From contig NZ_VFMX01000001.1 in assembly GCF_006715285.1 (NCBI RefSeq), positions 992,001 through 1,056,000 on the forward strand: DNA of 64,000 nucleotides, written 5' to 3'. Below, in pieces: positions 15,610 through 25,207 of this stretch (positions are counted from its first letter, which is position 1; every line of letters begins with the position of its first letter). The notes under the pieces were generated by a model. That model made no database searches. It worked only from the letters and a program-made list of their open reading frames with translations, and was not told the DNA's origin. The translations under genes and the position numbers were made by a program. Source of the stretch: Arthrobacter sp. SLBN-83 (lineage in GTDB: Bacteria; Actinomycetota; Actinomycetes; Actinomycetales; Micrococcaceae).

Positions 15610-16689
15610 ATGACCACCGGCGGAGCCAACAACAACGCAGCCAGCAACCTTCTCTGGATCGGCACCTACACCCCCGACGGCGGCGGCCGGGCCCAAGGCA
15701 TTGGCGCTGTCCGCGCCCATCAGGACGGAAGCCTCGAATGGTTGGGAACGGCAGTCGAGGCCCAGTCGCCGTCGTTCGTGGCCGTCCATCCCATACTGCC
15801 CGTGGTGTATGCGGCCGCCGAACAGCGCAAGAAGGTTCAGGCATACCGTCGTCTGGGGGACTTTGGCCTGGAAGTCCAGGGGGAAGCAGAGCCTGCGGGC
15901 GACGCCACCTGCCACGTTGCCGTCGATCCGGGCGGCCGCTTCGTCACCGCGACGTGCTGGGGTGACGGGCAGGTCCTCCTCTACGAGTTGGATGCCGACG
16001 GCGGAATGACCGGACGGCTTTCCGCCGCACCGTCGGTGGATCCCCACGGCAGCCTTTCTCCCGACAACCCCCGGCAGAGCCGTGCCCACGCCAGCCTGAT
16101 GCTCAGCGACGGCCGCGTCATGACCACGGACTTGGGCCACGACACCCTGCGCATCTGGAACTACGAGCCGGGAACCGGACTGGTAGCCGACCACGAGGTG
16201 GTCCTCCCCTACGGCAGCGGCCCGCGACACTTGGTGGAGCACCCTTCCGGCAGCGTGTTCATCGTGTCTGAATACTCCGTGGAGGTCTTCGTGGTGCGTT
16301 CCGAAGCGGGTACCTATGAACTGGTCTTCCGGGGACCCGCAACGGCGGGCGGAAGCCAGGAAGGCGACTCCGCCGCCGAAATCTGCCTTGGCCCGCAGGG
16401 CAGCTTCGCGTATGCCGGCGTCAGGGGCTCGAACATCATCAGTGTCCTGGAAGTGGCAGCGGGCGGCACCGAACTGATCCCCGTCAAGGACATAGACAGC
16501 GGCGGGGACTGGCCTCGGCACCACTTGGTCCGGGGAAACTTGCTGCACGTGGCCCACGAACGGTCGGACAACATCGCCACCTTCGAGTTGGATCCTGTCA
16601 CGGGGCTCCCAGGCCCGCTGCTGCATAACCTGCCCACCCCATCGCCCACGGCCCTGGTGCCTGCAACTATGCCTGCGCCTGCAACCTAG
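15610..16689 (+). CDS. Lactonase family protein (6-phosphogluconolactonase-like propeller)
   Basis: A 359-residue seven-bladed beta-propeller of the Pgl/lactonase group. WIGTYTPDGGGRAQGI at the N-terminus and repeated blade motifs such as SPSFVAVHP, CHVAVDPGGRFV, GPRHLVEHPSGSVFIVSEYS and WPRHHLVRGNLLHVAHERSDN match the family, which includes E. coli Pgl. It may hydrolyse 6-phosphogluconolactone or another sugar lactone in the cytoplasm; no signal peptide is seen. ATG 15610 is the natural start because the longer frame from 15517 runs into the divergent promoter region. Confidence 0.88.
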   Translation: MTTGGANNNAASNLLWIGTYTPDGGGRAQGIGAVRAHQDGSLEWLGTAVEAQSPSFVAVHPILPVVYAAAEQRKKVQAYRRLGDFGLEVQGEAEPAGDATCHVAVDPGGRFVTATCWGDGQVLLYELDADGGMTGRLSAAPSVDPHGSLSPDNPRQSRAHASLMLSDGRVMTTDLGHDTLRIWNYEPGTGLVADHEVVLPYGSGPRHLVEHPSGSVFIVSEYSVEVFVVRSEAGTYELVFRGPATAGGSQEGDSAAEICLGPQGSFAYAGVRGSNIISVLEVAAGGTELIPVKDIDSGGDWPRHHLVRGNLLHVAHERSDNIATFELDPVTGLPGPLLHNLPTPSPTALVPATMPAPAT

Positions 16690-16727
16690 AACAGCGGGCT
16701 GCCCGAGCGGAATGGACCTTACCTAAA

Positions 16728-16757
16728 CACTGGAGTAATCCAGTGCAAGCGCTTACA
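16728..16757 (+). promoter_or_regulatory. Maltose-type LacI operator with an adjoining palindrome
   Basis: TGCAAGCGCTTACA (16744-16757) matches the operators of MalR-type LacI repressors found before amylase and maltose genes in actinobacteria. Overlapping its left end by two bases is a perfect inverted repeat, CACTGGA (16728-16734) and TCCAGTG (16739-16745) around GTAA. The pair lies 110-140 bases before the amylase start and probably mediates starch or maltose induction. Confidence 0.7.
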
Positions 16758-16867
16758 GTTGTGACTCGGTTCACAGAACAGCATGCTGTCCTCCGAACCC
16801 TCCTGCCGCATCCCCATGTCAACGGCAAGCCTGTATAGCAGCGCTGCTTCCCAGGAAGGTCTCACAC

Positions 16868-19800
16868 TTGTTATTCCGCACCCCTCCCGGCGCGCCCCCA
16901 CGCGCCCCACTGCCGGCAAAGCCCGCAGGAACACAACCCGCCCCCGGCCGCCGAACCGTCGGCCGCACCACCGCCGTCCGATCGGCAGCCGGCCTCCTGG
17001 CGGCCGCCGTCGCCCTCTCCGCTGCAGTCCTCCCGGCCCATGCCGCGCCGGGTCCGAACAACCCTGGCCCCAACAGCCCTGGTTCCAACGGCACCAGCAC
17101 CGGTACAAAAGGCAACGGGTCCGGGTCCGCCCTACACTCACTCCGCGGGGCGGTTACTGACGAGAACTTCTACTTCGTCATGGCGGACAGGTTCAGCAAC
17201 GGCAGCACCGCCAACGACCAGGGCGGGCTTGGCCCCGACCCCATGGTGTCCGGTTTCGATCCGACGAAAAAAGGCTTCTACAACGGCGGCGACCTGGCCG
17301 GCCTGCGCAGCAAGATCGACTACATCCAGGGGCTGGGCACCACGTCCATCTGGCTCACACCCAGCTTCAAGAACAAGGCCGTCCAGCCTGAGGACAAATC
17401 GGCCGGCTACCACGGCTACTGGGTTACCGACTTCACTCAGATCGATCCGCACCTTGGCACCAATGACGAGCTCAAGGGTCTCATTGACGAGGCCCATGCC
17501 CGCGGCATGAAAGTGTACTTCGACATCATCACCAACCACACCGCGGACGTCATCGGTTACCAGGAAGGCGACCGCAAGGGCTACGTGTCCAAGGACGCAG
17601 TCCCCTATAAGACGGCCTCCGGCGAAGCATTCGACGACCGTGACTACGCAGGTACCGGAACCTTCCCAAAGCTGGACGCGAACACCTCCTTCCCCTACAA
17701 GCCAGTCCTTGCCCCGGGAGAAGAAAACCTCAAGGTTCCGGCCTGGCTGAACGACCCCACGCTCTACCACAACCGCGGCGACACCACCTTCACGGGTGAG
17801 GACTCCATGTACGGGGACTTCTACGGCCTGGACGATCTCTTCACCGAGAACCCCAAAGTGGTCCACGGCATGGAGGACATCTACAAGTCCTGGATCGGCG
17901 ACTTCGGCGTGGACGGCTTCCGCATCGACACCATGAAGCACGTCAACAACGAGTTCTGGCAGGAATTCGGCCCCAACGTCCTCAGCTACGCCAAGGAACA
18001 CGGCAAGGACGAGTTCTTCATGTTCGGCGAGGTCTTCGACACCAGCAAGAGCTTCACCTCCCAGTTCACCACCCGCAACAAGATGCAGGCCGTCCTGGAC
18101 TTCCCCTTCCAGGACGCCGCCCGCAACTTCGCCTCCAAGAGCCAGGACGCCAAGGCGCTGCAGGCCTTCTTCGCCGGGGATGACTGGTACACCGACGCCG
18201 ACTCCAACGTCTACGAGCTGCCCACCTTCCTGGGCAACCACGACATGGGCCGCATCGGCAGCTTCATCGCGCAGGACAACCCTGCCGCTACCGACGCCGA
18301 GAAGGTGGCCCGGGACGAACTGGCCCACGAGTTGATGTACTTCTCGCGCGGCAATCCGGTGGTCTACTACGGCGATGAACAGGGCTTCACCGGCCCGGGC
18401 GGTGACCAGGATGCGCGTCAGACCCTCTTCGCCAGCAAGGTGCCGGACTACCTTGACGACGACCTGCTGGGCACGGACGCCACCCACGCCACCGACAACT
18501 TCAACCCGGACCACCCGCTCTACGCCAAGATCAGGGAACTGGCTGCCCTCACCAAGGAGCACCCTGCACTGCGGAACGGCGCCCACCAGCACCGCTACGC
18601 CTCCGACGGGCCCGGCATCTACGCCTTTTCGCGCACCGACGCGCAGGACCAGCGTGAATACGTGGTGGCCCTGAACAACAGCGCGCAGCCGCAGACGGCC
18701 CAGGTCCCCACCTACATCGCCAAGCGCAGCTACACCCGCATCTATGGCCAGGGCGCAGACGAAGTGAAAACTTCAGACGACGCCAAACTGACGGTCACCG
18801 TACCGCCGCTCTCCGCCGTCGTCTACGAATCCTCCGGCCGGATTCCGCACTCCAAGGCAGCCCCCGCCGTCGCCCTTCAGCAGCCAGCCGCCGCCCAGGG
18901 TGACAACGGACGCATCAACGTGACGGCCGACGTCGACGGTACTTCGTTCTACGAGGTCACCTTTGAAGCAAGGACGGCAGGCGGACAGTGGCAGCAGATC
19001 GGCACCGACGACACCGCGCCGTACCAGGTGTTCCACGACGTGGCGGCGCTGGACGCAGGCGCCCCGCTGGAGTACCGCGCCACCGTGCTGGACAACGGCG
19101 GGCACACTGCCACCAGCCAGAGCCGATCGGCAAGTGTCCCGGCGCCCGTCCTGACCCTGCAGAAGCCTGCCGAGGGCAGCAGCGTGGAAGGCAAGGTGGA
19201 GCTGAGCGCCACCGCCGATCCGGAGAAGGCCAGCCACGTGGTGTCCTTCGAGCGCAGCGTCAACGGCGGGGACTGGACGGCAGTGGGCAGCGACTCGTCG
19301 TCGCCCGTGTACACGGCAACCGATGACGTATCGGGGCTCGCCGACGGCACCAAAGTCCAATACCGGGCTGCCATGACGGGTGCCGGCTTCAGCGTCACCA
19401 GCGAAACCAGGACCGTCACGGTAGGCCAGGCGCCACAGCCTGACTCAGTGACTGTTGCCGGCTCGCTCAACCAAGCAATGGGGTGCAGCGCCCAATGGGA
19501 CCCGGCCTGCGCGCAGGCGAAGATGGTGTTGGACCCGGCGGACCGGATCTGGCGGCTGACCGTTGACCTGCCGGCCGGGAAGTATGAGTACAAGGCGGCG
19601 CTCAACGGCGGCTGGGACGAGAACTACGGCGCGGATGGCCAGCTCAACGGCCAGAACATCGTGCTGGATCATCCAGGCGGGCGGGTCACCTTCCGCTACG
19701 ACAACAGCACGCACGTGCTCAGCGCTGTGTATGCGTCGGAGCAACCGGGCGCGGTGGCGGCAGCGGGAAGCATGGACAGCGAGCTGGGCTGCGCCTCGGA

Positions 19801-20047
19801 CTGGGAGCCGTCCTGCGCCCAGGCGCAGCTGGTGCTGGACCCTGCGGACCTGGTGTGGAAGCTGACGGTGCCTGACCTTCCGGCTGGAAGCTACGAGTTC
19901 AAGGCCGCGCTGAACAAGTCGTGGGATGTAAGCTACGGGGCCGGCGGGGCATCCCCGGGCGCCAACATCGTCTTTGAGCACGACGGCGGCCCGGTCACCT
20001 TCAGGTACGACCACTTCACGCACGTAATCACCGCGGGCCAGGGTTAG
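16868..20047 (+). CDS. Secreted alpha-amylase family (GH13) glucanase with tandem X25 modules
   Basis: A 1059-residue exported starch-degrading enzyme. TTG 16868 has GGAAGG eight bases upstream; a signal peptide ends at PAHA about residue 58. The GH13 barrel carries the four conserved regions: DIITNH, GFRIDTMKH with nucleophile Asp354, FGEVFD with acid/base Glu388, and LGNHDMG with Asp459. After the barrel and its C domain come two Ig-like modules (about 665-860), then two copies of the X25 module known from bacterial pullulanases (each starting SLNQAMGCSAQWDP or SMDSELGCASDWEP). The combination suggests an amylase or amylopullulanase that binds raw starch. It faces MalQ across a shared terminator. 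Confidence 0.92.
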   Translation: MLFRTPPGAPPRAPLPAKPAGTQPAPGRRTVGRTTAVRSAAGLLAAAVALSAAVLPAHAAPGPNNPGPNSPGSNGTSTGTKGNGSGSALHSLRGAVTDENFYFVMADRFSNGSTANDQGGLGPDPMVSGFDPTKKGFYNGGDLAGLRSKIDYIQGLGTTSIWLTPSFKNKAVQPEDKSAGYHGYWVTDFTQIDPHLGTNDELKGLIDEAHARGMKVYFDIITNHTADVIGYQEGDRKGYVSKDAVPYKTASGEAFDDRDYAGTGTFPKLDANTSFPYKPVLAPGEENLKVPAWLNDPTLYHNRGDTTFTGEDSMYGDFYGLDDLFTENPKVVHGMEDIYKSWIGDFGVDGFRIDTMKHVNNEFWQEFGPNVLSYAKEHGKDEFFMFGEVFDTSKSFTSQFTTRNKMQAVLDFPFQDAARNFASKSQDAKALQAFFAGDDWYTDADSNVYELPTFLGNHDMGRIGSFIAQDNPAATDAEKVARDELAHELMYFSRGNPVVYYGDEQGFTGPGGDQDARQTLFASKVPDYLDDDLLGTDATHATDNFNPDHPLYAKIRELAALTKEHPALRNGAHQHRYASDGPGIYAFSRTDAQDQREYVVALNNSAQPQTAQVPTYIAKRSYTRIYGQGADEVKTSDDAKLTVTVPPLSAVVYESSGRIPHSKAAPAVALQQPAAAQGDNGRINVTADVDGTSFYEVTFEARTAGGQWQQIGTDDTAPYQVFHDVAALDAGAPLEYRATVLDNGGHTATSQSRSASVPAPVLTLQKPAEGSSVEGKVELSATADPEKASHVVSFERSVNGGDWTAVGSDSSSPVYTATDDVSGLADGTKVQYRAAMTGAGFSVTSETRTVTVGQAPQPDSVTVAGSLNQAMGCSAQWDPACAQAKMVLDPADRIWRLTVDLPAGKYEYKAALNGGWDENYGADGQLNGQNIVLDHPGGRVTFRYDNSTHVLSAVYASEQPGAVAAAGSMDSELGCASDWEPSCAQAQLVLDPADLVWKLTVPDLPAGSYEFKAALNKSWDVSYGAGGASPGANIVFEHDGGPVTFRYDHFTHVITAGQG

Positions 20048-20062
20048 CCCCGGAAACAAAAC

Positions 20063-20106
20063 CCGTGGCCCCGCCGCTTCCAGGAGCGGCGGGGCCACGG
20101 TTTTTT
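20063..20106 (+). terminator. Strong bidirectional terminator between amylase and malQ
   Basis: A perfect 15-pair stem: CCGTGGCCCCGCCGC paired with GCGGCGGGGCCACGG (ending 20100), loop of eight, then TTTTTT at 20101-20106. On the opposite strand the stem is followed by GGGTTTTGTTT, so it can also end the leftward malQ transcript. Confidence 0.93.
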
Positions 20107-20131
20107 CATGTCCGGTTAGGAGCGGTGCCAA

Positions 20132-22354
20132 TTATTGGCGGTGCATTGCTCCCTCCACCGCCGCGAGCAGGGAATTGAACCGTTTGTTGCCGGGAAGGTC
20201 ATCCAGGTAGACCGGCCTTCCGTCCGGGCCGCCGAGCGGAACCTGCCAGTTGGGGTACAGCTCCTCCGTGGTGCCGGGTTGGTTCTGGACGCGCCGCTCC
20301 CCCACCGCGTCGACCAGGGCCACCCCGAGGAGCACCGATGGTGCCTGGGCGAGCAGGAGGTGCAGCGCCTCGATGGTGTGTTCCTCGGTTGCCTGCCCGG
20401 ACGCACTCCCGGGAGCGCCCTCGGAAAGGTAACCGCGCTCCCGCAGCAGGGCGAACATCTTCTCCAGCGAAGCATTGTGCTCCGCCCGTTCTTCGGATTC
20501 GGAGCGTTCCAGCAGCCCCAGCCTGCTCCGCAGCCCCACGTGGTCCCCGGCAAGGTAGCCGGCCGTGGGCGGGAGGTCGTGGGTGTTCACGCTGGCGAGT
20601 GCCTGCGTACGGTACTTTTCCGGCGCAAGGGGTGAATCGCCGTCGTACTCAAACCACAGGATGGACGTGCCCAGGATGCCGCGGGCCGCAAGGTAATCAC
20701 GAACCCACGGTTCGAAGGTGCCCAAGTCCTCGCCGATCACCACCGCGCCGGCCCGGTGCGCCTCCAGCGCGAGGATTCCGATCAGGGCCTCGTGGTCATA
20801 GCGGACATAGGCCCCGTCCCCCGGAGCATTCCCCATGGGGATCCACCACAGCCGGAACAGGCCCAGGATGTGGTCCACTCGGATGCCGCCGGCGTGCCGC
20901 AGCACGTTGGCCAGCATGTTGCGGAACGGCTGGTAGCCGGCCTCCGCCAGCCGCGTGGGGTGCCACGGCGGCTGGCCCCAGTCCTGGCCCTGCTGGTTGT
21001 ACATGTCCGGCGGGGCGCCCACGCTGGTGTTCGGGGCCAGCACGCCGCGCAGCGTCCAGGCATCGGCGCTGCTGTGGTCCACGCCGACGGCGAGGTCGTG
21101 CACCACGCCGAGGCGCATTCCGGATCTCAGCGCGGTGCGCTGGGCGTTCTCCAACTGCTCATCGCAGATCCACTGCAGCCAGCGGTGGAACCCGATGCGG
21201 TCCGCAAGCTTCTCCCGGAGCGCCTCCGCCTCCGGTGTGCCGATGGCGTACGCCGGGTCCTTCCAGAGCGGGTCGCCCGGCGCAAGATCCTCACGGATAG
21301 CGGACCAGAGCGCAAAATCCTCCAGCCCCTTGCCGGACAGGCGGCAGAACTCATCGAAGGCGGCCTGCCGGGCAGGTGATCGGCGCGTGTGGTAGAGCAT
21401 CTCCAGCGCCTGCAGCTTCGCCGCGTACACGGCATCCCGGTCCAGCCGGGCACCTTCCTTGTTCAGCCCTGCCACTTCCTCGTGGAGCTTTTCCAGCGCC
21501 GCACGTTTCCGCGGCCGCAGGTATGCCAGCTCAGGAATGGCTTCGATGCGGATGTACAGCGGGTTGAAGAACCTGCGGGTGGACGGCGAGTAGGGCGAGG
21601 GCTGGATGGGCGGAACCGGCTCCGCCGCATGGAGCGGGTTGACCAGTACGTAGTCGGCGCCGCGCGCCCCGCTGATCGCGGCCAGGTCTGCGAGGTCGGC
21701 AAAGTCACCGATGCCCCAAGACCGTTTTGAGCGGACGGAATACAACTGCGTGGCCAGGCCCCAGCCGCGGCGCTCCTCCAGCGGCTTGGCAGTGGCCAGC
21801 CGCGCGGGCGTCACCACCAGGGTTGCGGTGGAAGTGGCATCCTCCGACTCCGCGTGCAGGGTGTGCCAGCCCAACGGCAGGTCCTCGGGAAGGGAGAACG
21901 TGGCACGTCCGATGGAAACGCCGTCGACCTCGCGGGGCTGGACCCAAACGTCCTGCTGGAGGGCCTCCCGGGACCCTGCGCCCCCTTCAAGGGTGATGGT
22001 CAGGCGGGTAGTTGCCCCGTCCCGGACGTGAACCGGAACCTGCGCGGGTTCGCCCTGTTTGATGACGACGGCGGGCGGCAGCATCCGCCGCCAGGGCGCA
22101 AGATCCGCCTCGGCCAGGGCAGCCTCGATGTGCCGGTTGGTGTGGGCGTCAACGCCCAGGGCGGCGAGCACCTTGATCAACGTCGATTCTGCAACGGAGT
22201 GGGGAAGCCCATCCCACCCTTGGAAGGACGTACCGACGCCGTGGGCGTCAGCCAGTTGCTGCAGCAGGTGCGGATCCACGGGTTCAGGGGCAGCGGCGGG
22301 AGGGTCAGCGGGCATAGCTGGCCGTGGTGCGTGCTGCTGGTCTGAAGCCGTCAT
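20132..22354 (-). CDS. malQ: 4-alpha-glucanotransferase (amylomaltase)
   Basis: A 740-residue GH77 enzyme that transfers glucan chains between maltodextrins and releases glucose, the cytosolic step after extracellular starch cutting. The catalytic triad is visible: GIRVDHILGLFRLWW (nucleophile Asp about 494), VIGEDLGTFEP (acid/base Glu about 542) and VNTHDLPPTAG (Asp about 593). RRGWGLATQLYSVRSKRSWGIGDF is the family's substrate-loop start. A Pro/Ala-rich leader and an N-terminal domain of some 170 residues precede the catalytic part, as in other actinobacterial MalQ. ATG 22354. It converges on the amylase gene, and both serve the same substrate. Confidence 0.96.
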   Translation of the reverse strand: MTASDQQHAPRPAMPADPPAAAPEPVDPHLLQQLADAHGVGTSFQGWDGLPHSVAESTLIKVLAALGVDAHTNRHIEAALAEADLAPWRRMLPPAVVIKQGEPAQVPVHVRDGATTRLTITLEGGAGSREALQQDVWVQPREVDGVSIGRATFSLPEDLPLGWHTLHAESEDATSTATLVVTPARLATAKPLEERRGWGLATQLYSVRSKRSWGIGDFADLADLAAISGARGADYVLVNPLHAAEPVPPIQPSPYSPSTRRFFNPLYIRIEAIPELAYLRPRKRAALEKLHEEVAGLNKEGARLDRDAVYAAKLQALEMLYHTRRSPARQAAFDEFCRLSGKGLEDFALWSAIREDLAPGDPLWKDPAYAIGTPEAEALREKLADRIGFHRWLQWICDEQLENAQRTALRSGMRLGVVHDLAVGVDHSSADAWTLRGVLAPNTSVGAPPDMYNQQGQDWGQPPWHPTRLAEAGYQPFRNMLANVLRHAGGIRVDHILGLFRLWWIPMGNAPGDGAYVRYDHEALIGILALEAHRAGAVVIGEDLGTFEPWVRDYLAARGILGTSILWFEYDGDSPLAPEKYRTQALASVNTHDLPPTAGYLAGDHVGLRSRLGLLERSESEERAEHNASLEKMFALLRERGYLSEGAPGSASGQATEEHTIEALHLLLAQAPSVLLGVALVDAVGERRVQNQPGTTEELYPNWQVPLGGPDGRPVYLDDLPGNKRFNSLLAAVEGAMHRQ

Positions 22355-22515
22355 GGGTGTCCGCCTCGTCTGTGATGGTCCCGGAACTTACAGTGCTGCT
22401 GTTGTTGTACCCGGGCAGTGACACCCCATGCACAACCGTTGGTTCAGATTATTGCAGGGCAGCTCAGAGGCGAAACCCGGAAGGTACACAGGCGGGTCGG
22501 GACAGGTGCACGGTT

Positions 22516-23250
22516 TTACGGATCGAAGTGCGTACTCACAGCGCCGTCGCTCACGCGGCCAATGATTTCACCGGCCAGGTCCCGCAGCTTCTGGTTCCGG
22601 TGGCTGGACGCTTTGGTGAGCAGGGCCATGGCCTCCTCCTGGGAACACCGGTTCTGCGCCATGATCACCCCGCACGCCATGTCGATGGTGGTGCGGCTTG
22701 CCATGGCGGCCTTGAGGTCATCGGCCAGGTTCTGGGCGTCCGCGATCCGCAGCGCCAACCGCAGTGCCCGGCCGGCCAGGTCCGCGAACCCTTCAGCCCG
22801 GTGGACGACACCGGGGGTGAACACATCGGGCTCCGCTGCGAAGAAGTTCAGGGCGGCCGCCTGGTGTTCATCGAGGGCGAGCGGAACGCCCAGCGCGCTG
22901 CGGCAGCCGTTCTGGGCCAGCACCTCCTGGTAAGCGGGCCAGCGCGTATCGGTGTGGACGTCGGACAGGACCATCGGCTTCATGGCGTCCAGTGACGCGA
23001 TGCAGGGACCGTTCCCCAGCGCCTGCTCCAGCTTGTCCAGCACGGCTGCGCGTTCACTGCTGCCGGCAATGGTGGCAGTGCGTTTGCGGCGGCGGAGCGT
23101 CACCCCGCACTCGATGAACACACCGGCGGCATCGCTGAGCGTGGCAGCGGCAACGGTCGAGAGCTCGGTCAGGAAGTCGGCCACGTTGCTGCTGCCAATG
23201 ATGAGGTCGTGCAGTTGGACGAACTCATCGCCAGTTCCAGGGGTGCTCAT
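22516..23250 (-). CDS. GAF and ANTAR domain-containing regulator
   Basis: A 244-residue signalling protein. A GAF sensor domain covers about residues 10-160 (ASLDAMKPMVLSDVHTDTRWPAY, RSALGVPLALDEHQAAALNFF). The C-terminal ANTAR domain (about 170-235) has IDMACGVIMAQNRCSQEEAMALL and RNQKLRDLAGEII. ANTAR domains bind paired hexaloop RNA hairpins and act as antiterminators; the GAF part would respond to a small ligand or redox state. Targets are not recognisable in this window. A second protein of the same architecture is at 52858-53607. It is divergent from the aldo/keto reductase at 23427. Confidence 0.92.
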   Translation of the reverse strand: MSTPGTGDEFVQLHDLIIGSSNVADFLTELSTVAAATLSDAAGVFIECGVTLRRRKRTATIAGSSERAAVLDKLEQALGNGPCIASLDAMKPMVLSDVHTDTRWPAYQEVLAQNGCRSALGVPLALDEHQAAALNFFAAEPDVFTPGVVHRAEGFADLAGRALRLALRIADAQNLADDLKAAMASRTTIDMACGVIMAQNRCSQEEAMALLTKASSHRNQKLRDLAGEIIGRVSDGAVSTHFDP

Positions 23251-23426
23251 GCCTCAATATAGGCGCTCTTCCCACCGGTTGCGCGCCATAAAACGTCATT
23301 CCCGCTGCCCGCGTTACTCCCTGCGACGAAAAGCGAAGGACTAAGGCTGGATTCTGCGGCGGCCTGCTGAATCTGTGTAGCCTCGTGACGACCCAAGGCA
23401 TGGCAACCAAATGGAGGAGACCACGG

Positions 23427-24470
23427 ATGAGCCTCAGCGAACTGCGGGTGTTCGGCAGGTCGGGCACTCCTATCAGTCCCCTCACCCTTGGCACCATGAA
23501 CTTCGGCGAGGGAACCGGCTCCCAGGGCGCCCCCACCGGCGCGGAGGAGAGCATCCGCATCATCCATGCCGCCCTGGATGCCGGCATCACCGCGATCGAC
23601 ACAGCGGACGTCTACTCGCAGGGCGAGTCCGAGCAGGTGGTGGGCCGGGCGCTCCGCGGCCGCCGGGACGATGTCTTCCTGGCCACCAAGTTCCATGGCC
23701 AGATGAGCCCCAATCCGGCGCACTCGGGCAACTCCCGGCGCTGGATCACCCAGGCCGTGGAGGGGAGCCTGCGGCGGCTCCAGACAGACCGGATCGACCT
23801 CTACCAGGCACACCGGCCGGACTACAACACCGACGTCCTGGAAACCATCACCACTCTCAACGACCTGATTCGCCAAGGCAAGATCCTCTACTACGGCACC
23901 TCGGTGTTCACGCCCGCACAGCTTGTCGAGGCCCAGTGGCTGGCCACCACCAACCACCTGATCCCGCCGCTGGGCAACCAGGTTCCGTATTCCATGCTGG
24001 TCCGCGGCAACGAGCGGGACGTCCTGCCCATTGCCCAGCAGTACGGGCTGGGGGTTCTTGCTTACGGCCCGCTGGCAGGTGGCTGGTTGTCCGGCAGCTT
24101 CGTCCTGGAATCGGGCAAGCCGCCCACCAGGGTGCACACGCTGCCGGGCCGGTACGACATCTCCGGGCCCTCCAGCGAGCGGAAACTGCTTGCCGCGGAC
24201 TCGTTGGCCCGCCTGGCGGACAAACTGGAACTGTCCCTGGTGGACCTGGCCGTGGGCTTTGCCCTGACCCACCCCGCCATCAGCAGCGTGATCATCGGCC
24301 CGCGCAGCGAGGAACACCTTTCCGCCTATCTCCGCGCCGCGGACGTCCGGCTGGGCGAGTCCGTCCTTGACGCCATCGACGACCTGGTGCCGCCCGGCAC
24401 CAACTTCGTGGAGCGGGACGCGGGCGCCATTGTTCCGTCCATCGAGTTTGCGGAATTACGACGGCGGTAG
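23427..24470 (+). CDS. Aldo/keto reductase
   Basis: A 347-residue member of the large-subunit AKR group (AKR11/12-like). Catalytic residues: AIDTADVYSQGESE (Asp, Tyr), LATKFHGQ (Lys), LYQAHRPD (His). SVIIGPRSEEHLS near the C-terminus is the NADPH site. ATG 23427 follows GGAGGAGA; the in-frame GTG at 23385 gives a 14-residue leader not seen in relatives. This is the fourth AKR in the window and it is not in an operon. Substrate unknown. Confidence 0.93.
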   Translation: MSLSELRVFGRSGTPISPLTLGTMNFGEGTGSQGAPTGAEESIRIIHAALDAGITAIDTADVYSQGESEQVVGRALRGRRDDVFLATKFHGQMSPNPAHSGNSRRWITQAVEGSLRRLQTDRIDLYQAHRPDYNTDVLETITTLNDLIRQGKILYYGTSVFTPAQLVEAQWLATTNHLIPPLGNQVPYSMLVRGNERDVLPIAQQYGLGVLAYGPLAGGWLSGSFVLESGKPPTRVHTLPGRYDISGPSSERKLLAADSLARLADKLELSLVDLAVGFALTHPAISSVIIGPRSEEHLSAYLRAADVRLGESVLDAIDDLVPPGTNFVERDAGAIVPSIEFAELRRR

Positions 24471-24489
24471 CCGGCTTTCCGGGACCGTA

Positions 24490-24512
24490 TCCAAGGTGGG
24501 GAAAACCTTGGA
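24490..24512 (+). terminator. Short hairpin after the aldo/keto reductase
   Basis: TCCAAGGT (24490-24497) and ACCTTGGA (24505-24512) form an eight-pair stem with a seven-base loop, 20 bases after the stop. There is no T-run, so it may be a weak terminator or a chance palindrome. Confidence 0.35.
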
Positions 24513-24563
24513 AGCCGCACGCCGCCGTCGTACCTGACCTAAGCCCACCCCCACCCCCTGCCT

Positions 24564-25100
24564 ATGATGGCCGGGATGGAAACGCTGTTCACGGTAGGTC
24601 ACGGCACCTCCTCCCAGGCGGACTTCACGGCGCTGCTGAGGAGCGCGGGGGTGACGTCGCTGGTGGATGTGCGGATTGGGCCGGGCAGCCGCAAGCATCC
24701 GCACTTCGGCAAGGACCTGATGGCGGAGTGGCTGCCCGACGCGGGCATCGGTTACCGGTGGGAGAAACGGCTGGGCGGGTTCCGGAAGCTGCCCCCGGAT
24801 TCCCCTGACACGGCCCTCCGCAATGAGTCGTTCCGCGCGTATGCAGGCTATATGCGCACGGGGGACTTCCTGGCCGCCGCAGCCGAACTCGTTGCCGGCT
24901 CCCAGGCAGTGCGGACCGCGATCATGTGCAGCGAAACCCTGTGGTGGCGCTGCCACCGCCGTCTCATCTCCGACCACTGCCTCCTGCTGGCCGGCCAGCC
25001 CGTTGAGCACCTGATGCCGCCCGGCAAGGCGGTGCCGCACGTTCCCACCAAGGGCGTGCGGGTACTGGGCCATGAACTGCGCTATGACGTGGCCGGGTGA
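24564..25100 (+). CDS. DUF488 domain-containing protein
   Basis: A 178-residue protein with the DUF488 signature: LFTVGHGTSSQADF at the N-terminus, SLVDVRIGPGSRKHPHF, and CSETLWWRCHRR with two conserved Cys/His near residue 125. Function is not established; the fold carries conserved Cys, His and Asp that could bind metal. ATG 24564 is the first of three close in-frame ATGs (24564, 24567, 24576); the last would give MET directly before the conserved strand and is a realistic alternative. It stands alone between an AKR and a structured intergenic repeat. Confidence 0.9.
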   Translation: MMAGMETLFTVGHGTSSQADFTALLRSAGVTSLVDVRIGPGSRKHPHFGKDLMAEWLPDAGIGYRWEKRLGGFRKLPPDSPDTALRNESFRAYAGYMRTGDFLAAAAELVAGSQAVRTAIMCSETLWWRCHRRLISDHCLLLAGQPVEHLMPPGKAVPHVPTKGVRVLGHELRYDVAG

Positions 25101-25122
25101 CACCGGCGCGGCGGCCCGGCCA

Positions 25123-25177
25123 TAGGAGCGCCGTCGCTATTGACTAACCGGTAGAACGCTCCTACGGTCGATAGCGA
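25123..25177 (+). repeat. Interleaved inverted repeats (pseudoknot-like) upstream of the DUF3040 gene
   Basis: Two inverted repeats alternate in the order A-B-A'-B'. A is TAGGAGCG (25123-25130) with A' CGCTCCTA (25157-25164). B is TCGCTATTGAC (25134-25144) with B' GTCGATAGCGA (25167-25177), 10 of 11 pairs and one G:U. As RNA this could be an H-type pseudoknot or two alternative hairpins; as DNA it could be a dispersed palindromic element. Confidence 0.75.
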
Positions 25178-25207
25178 TACCGCCTCCCAGGGAAGCAGGG
25201 GCCCACC

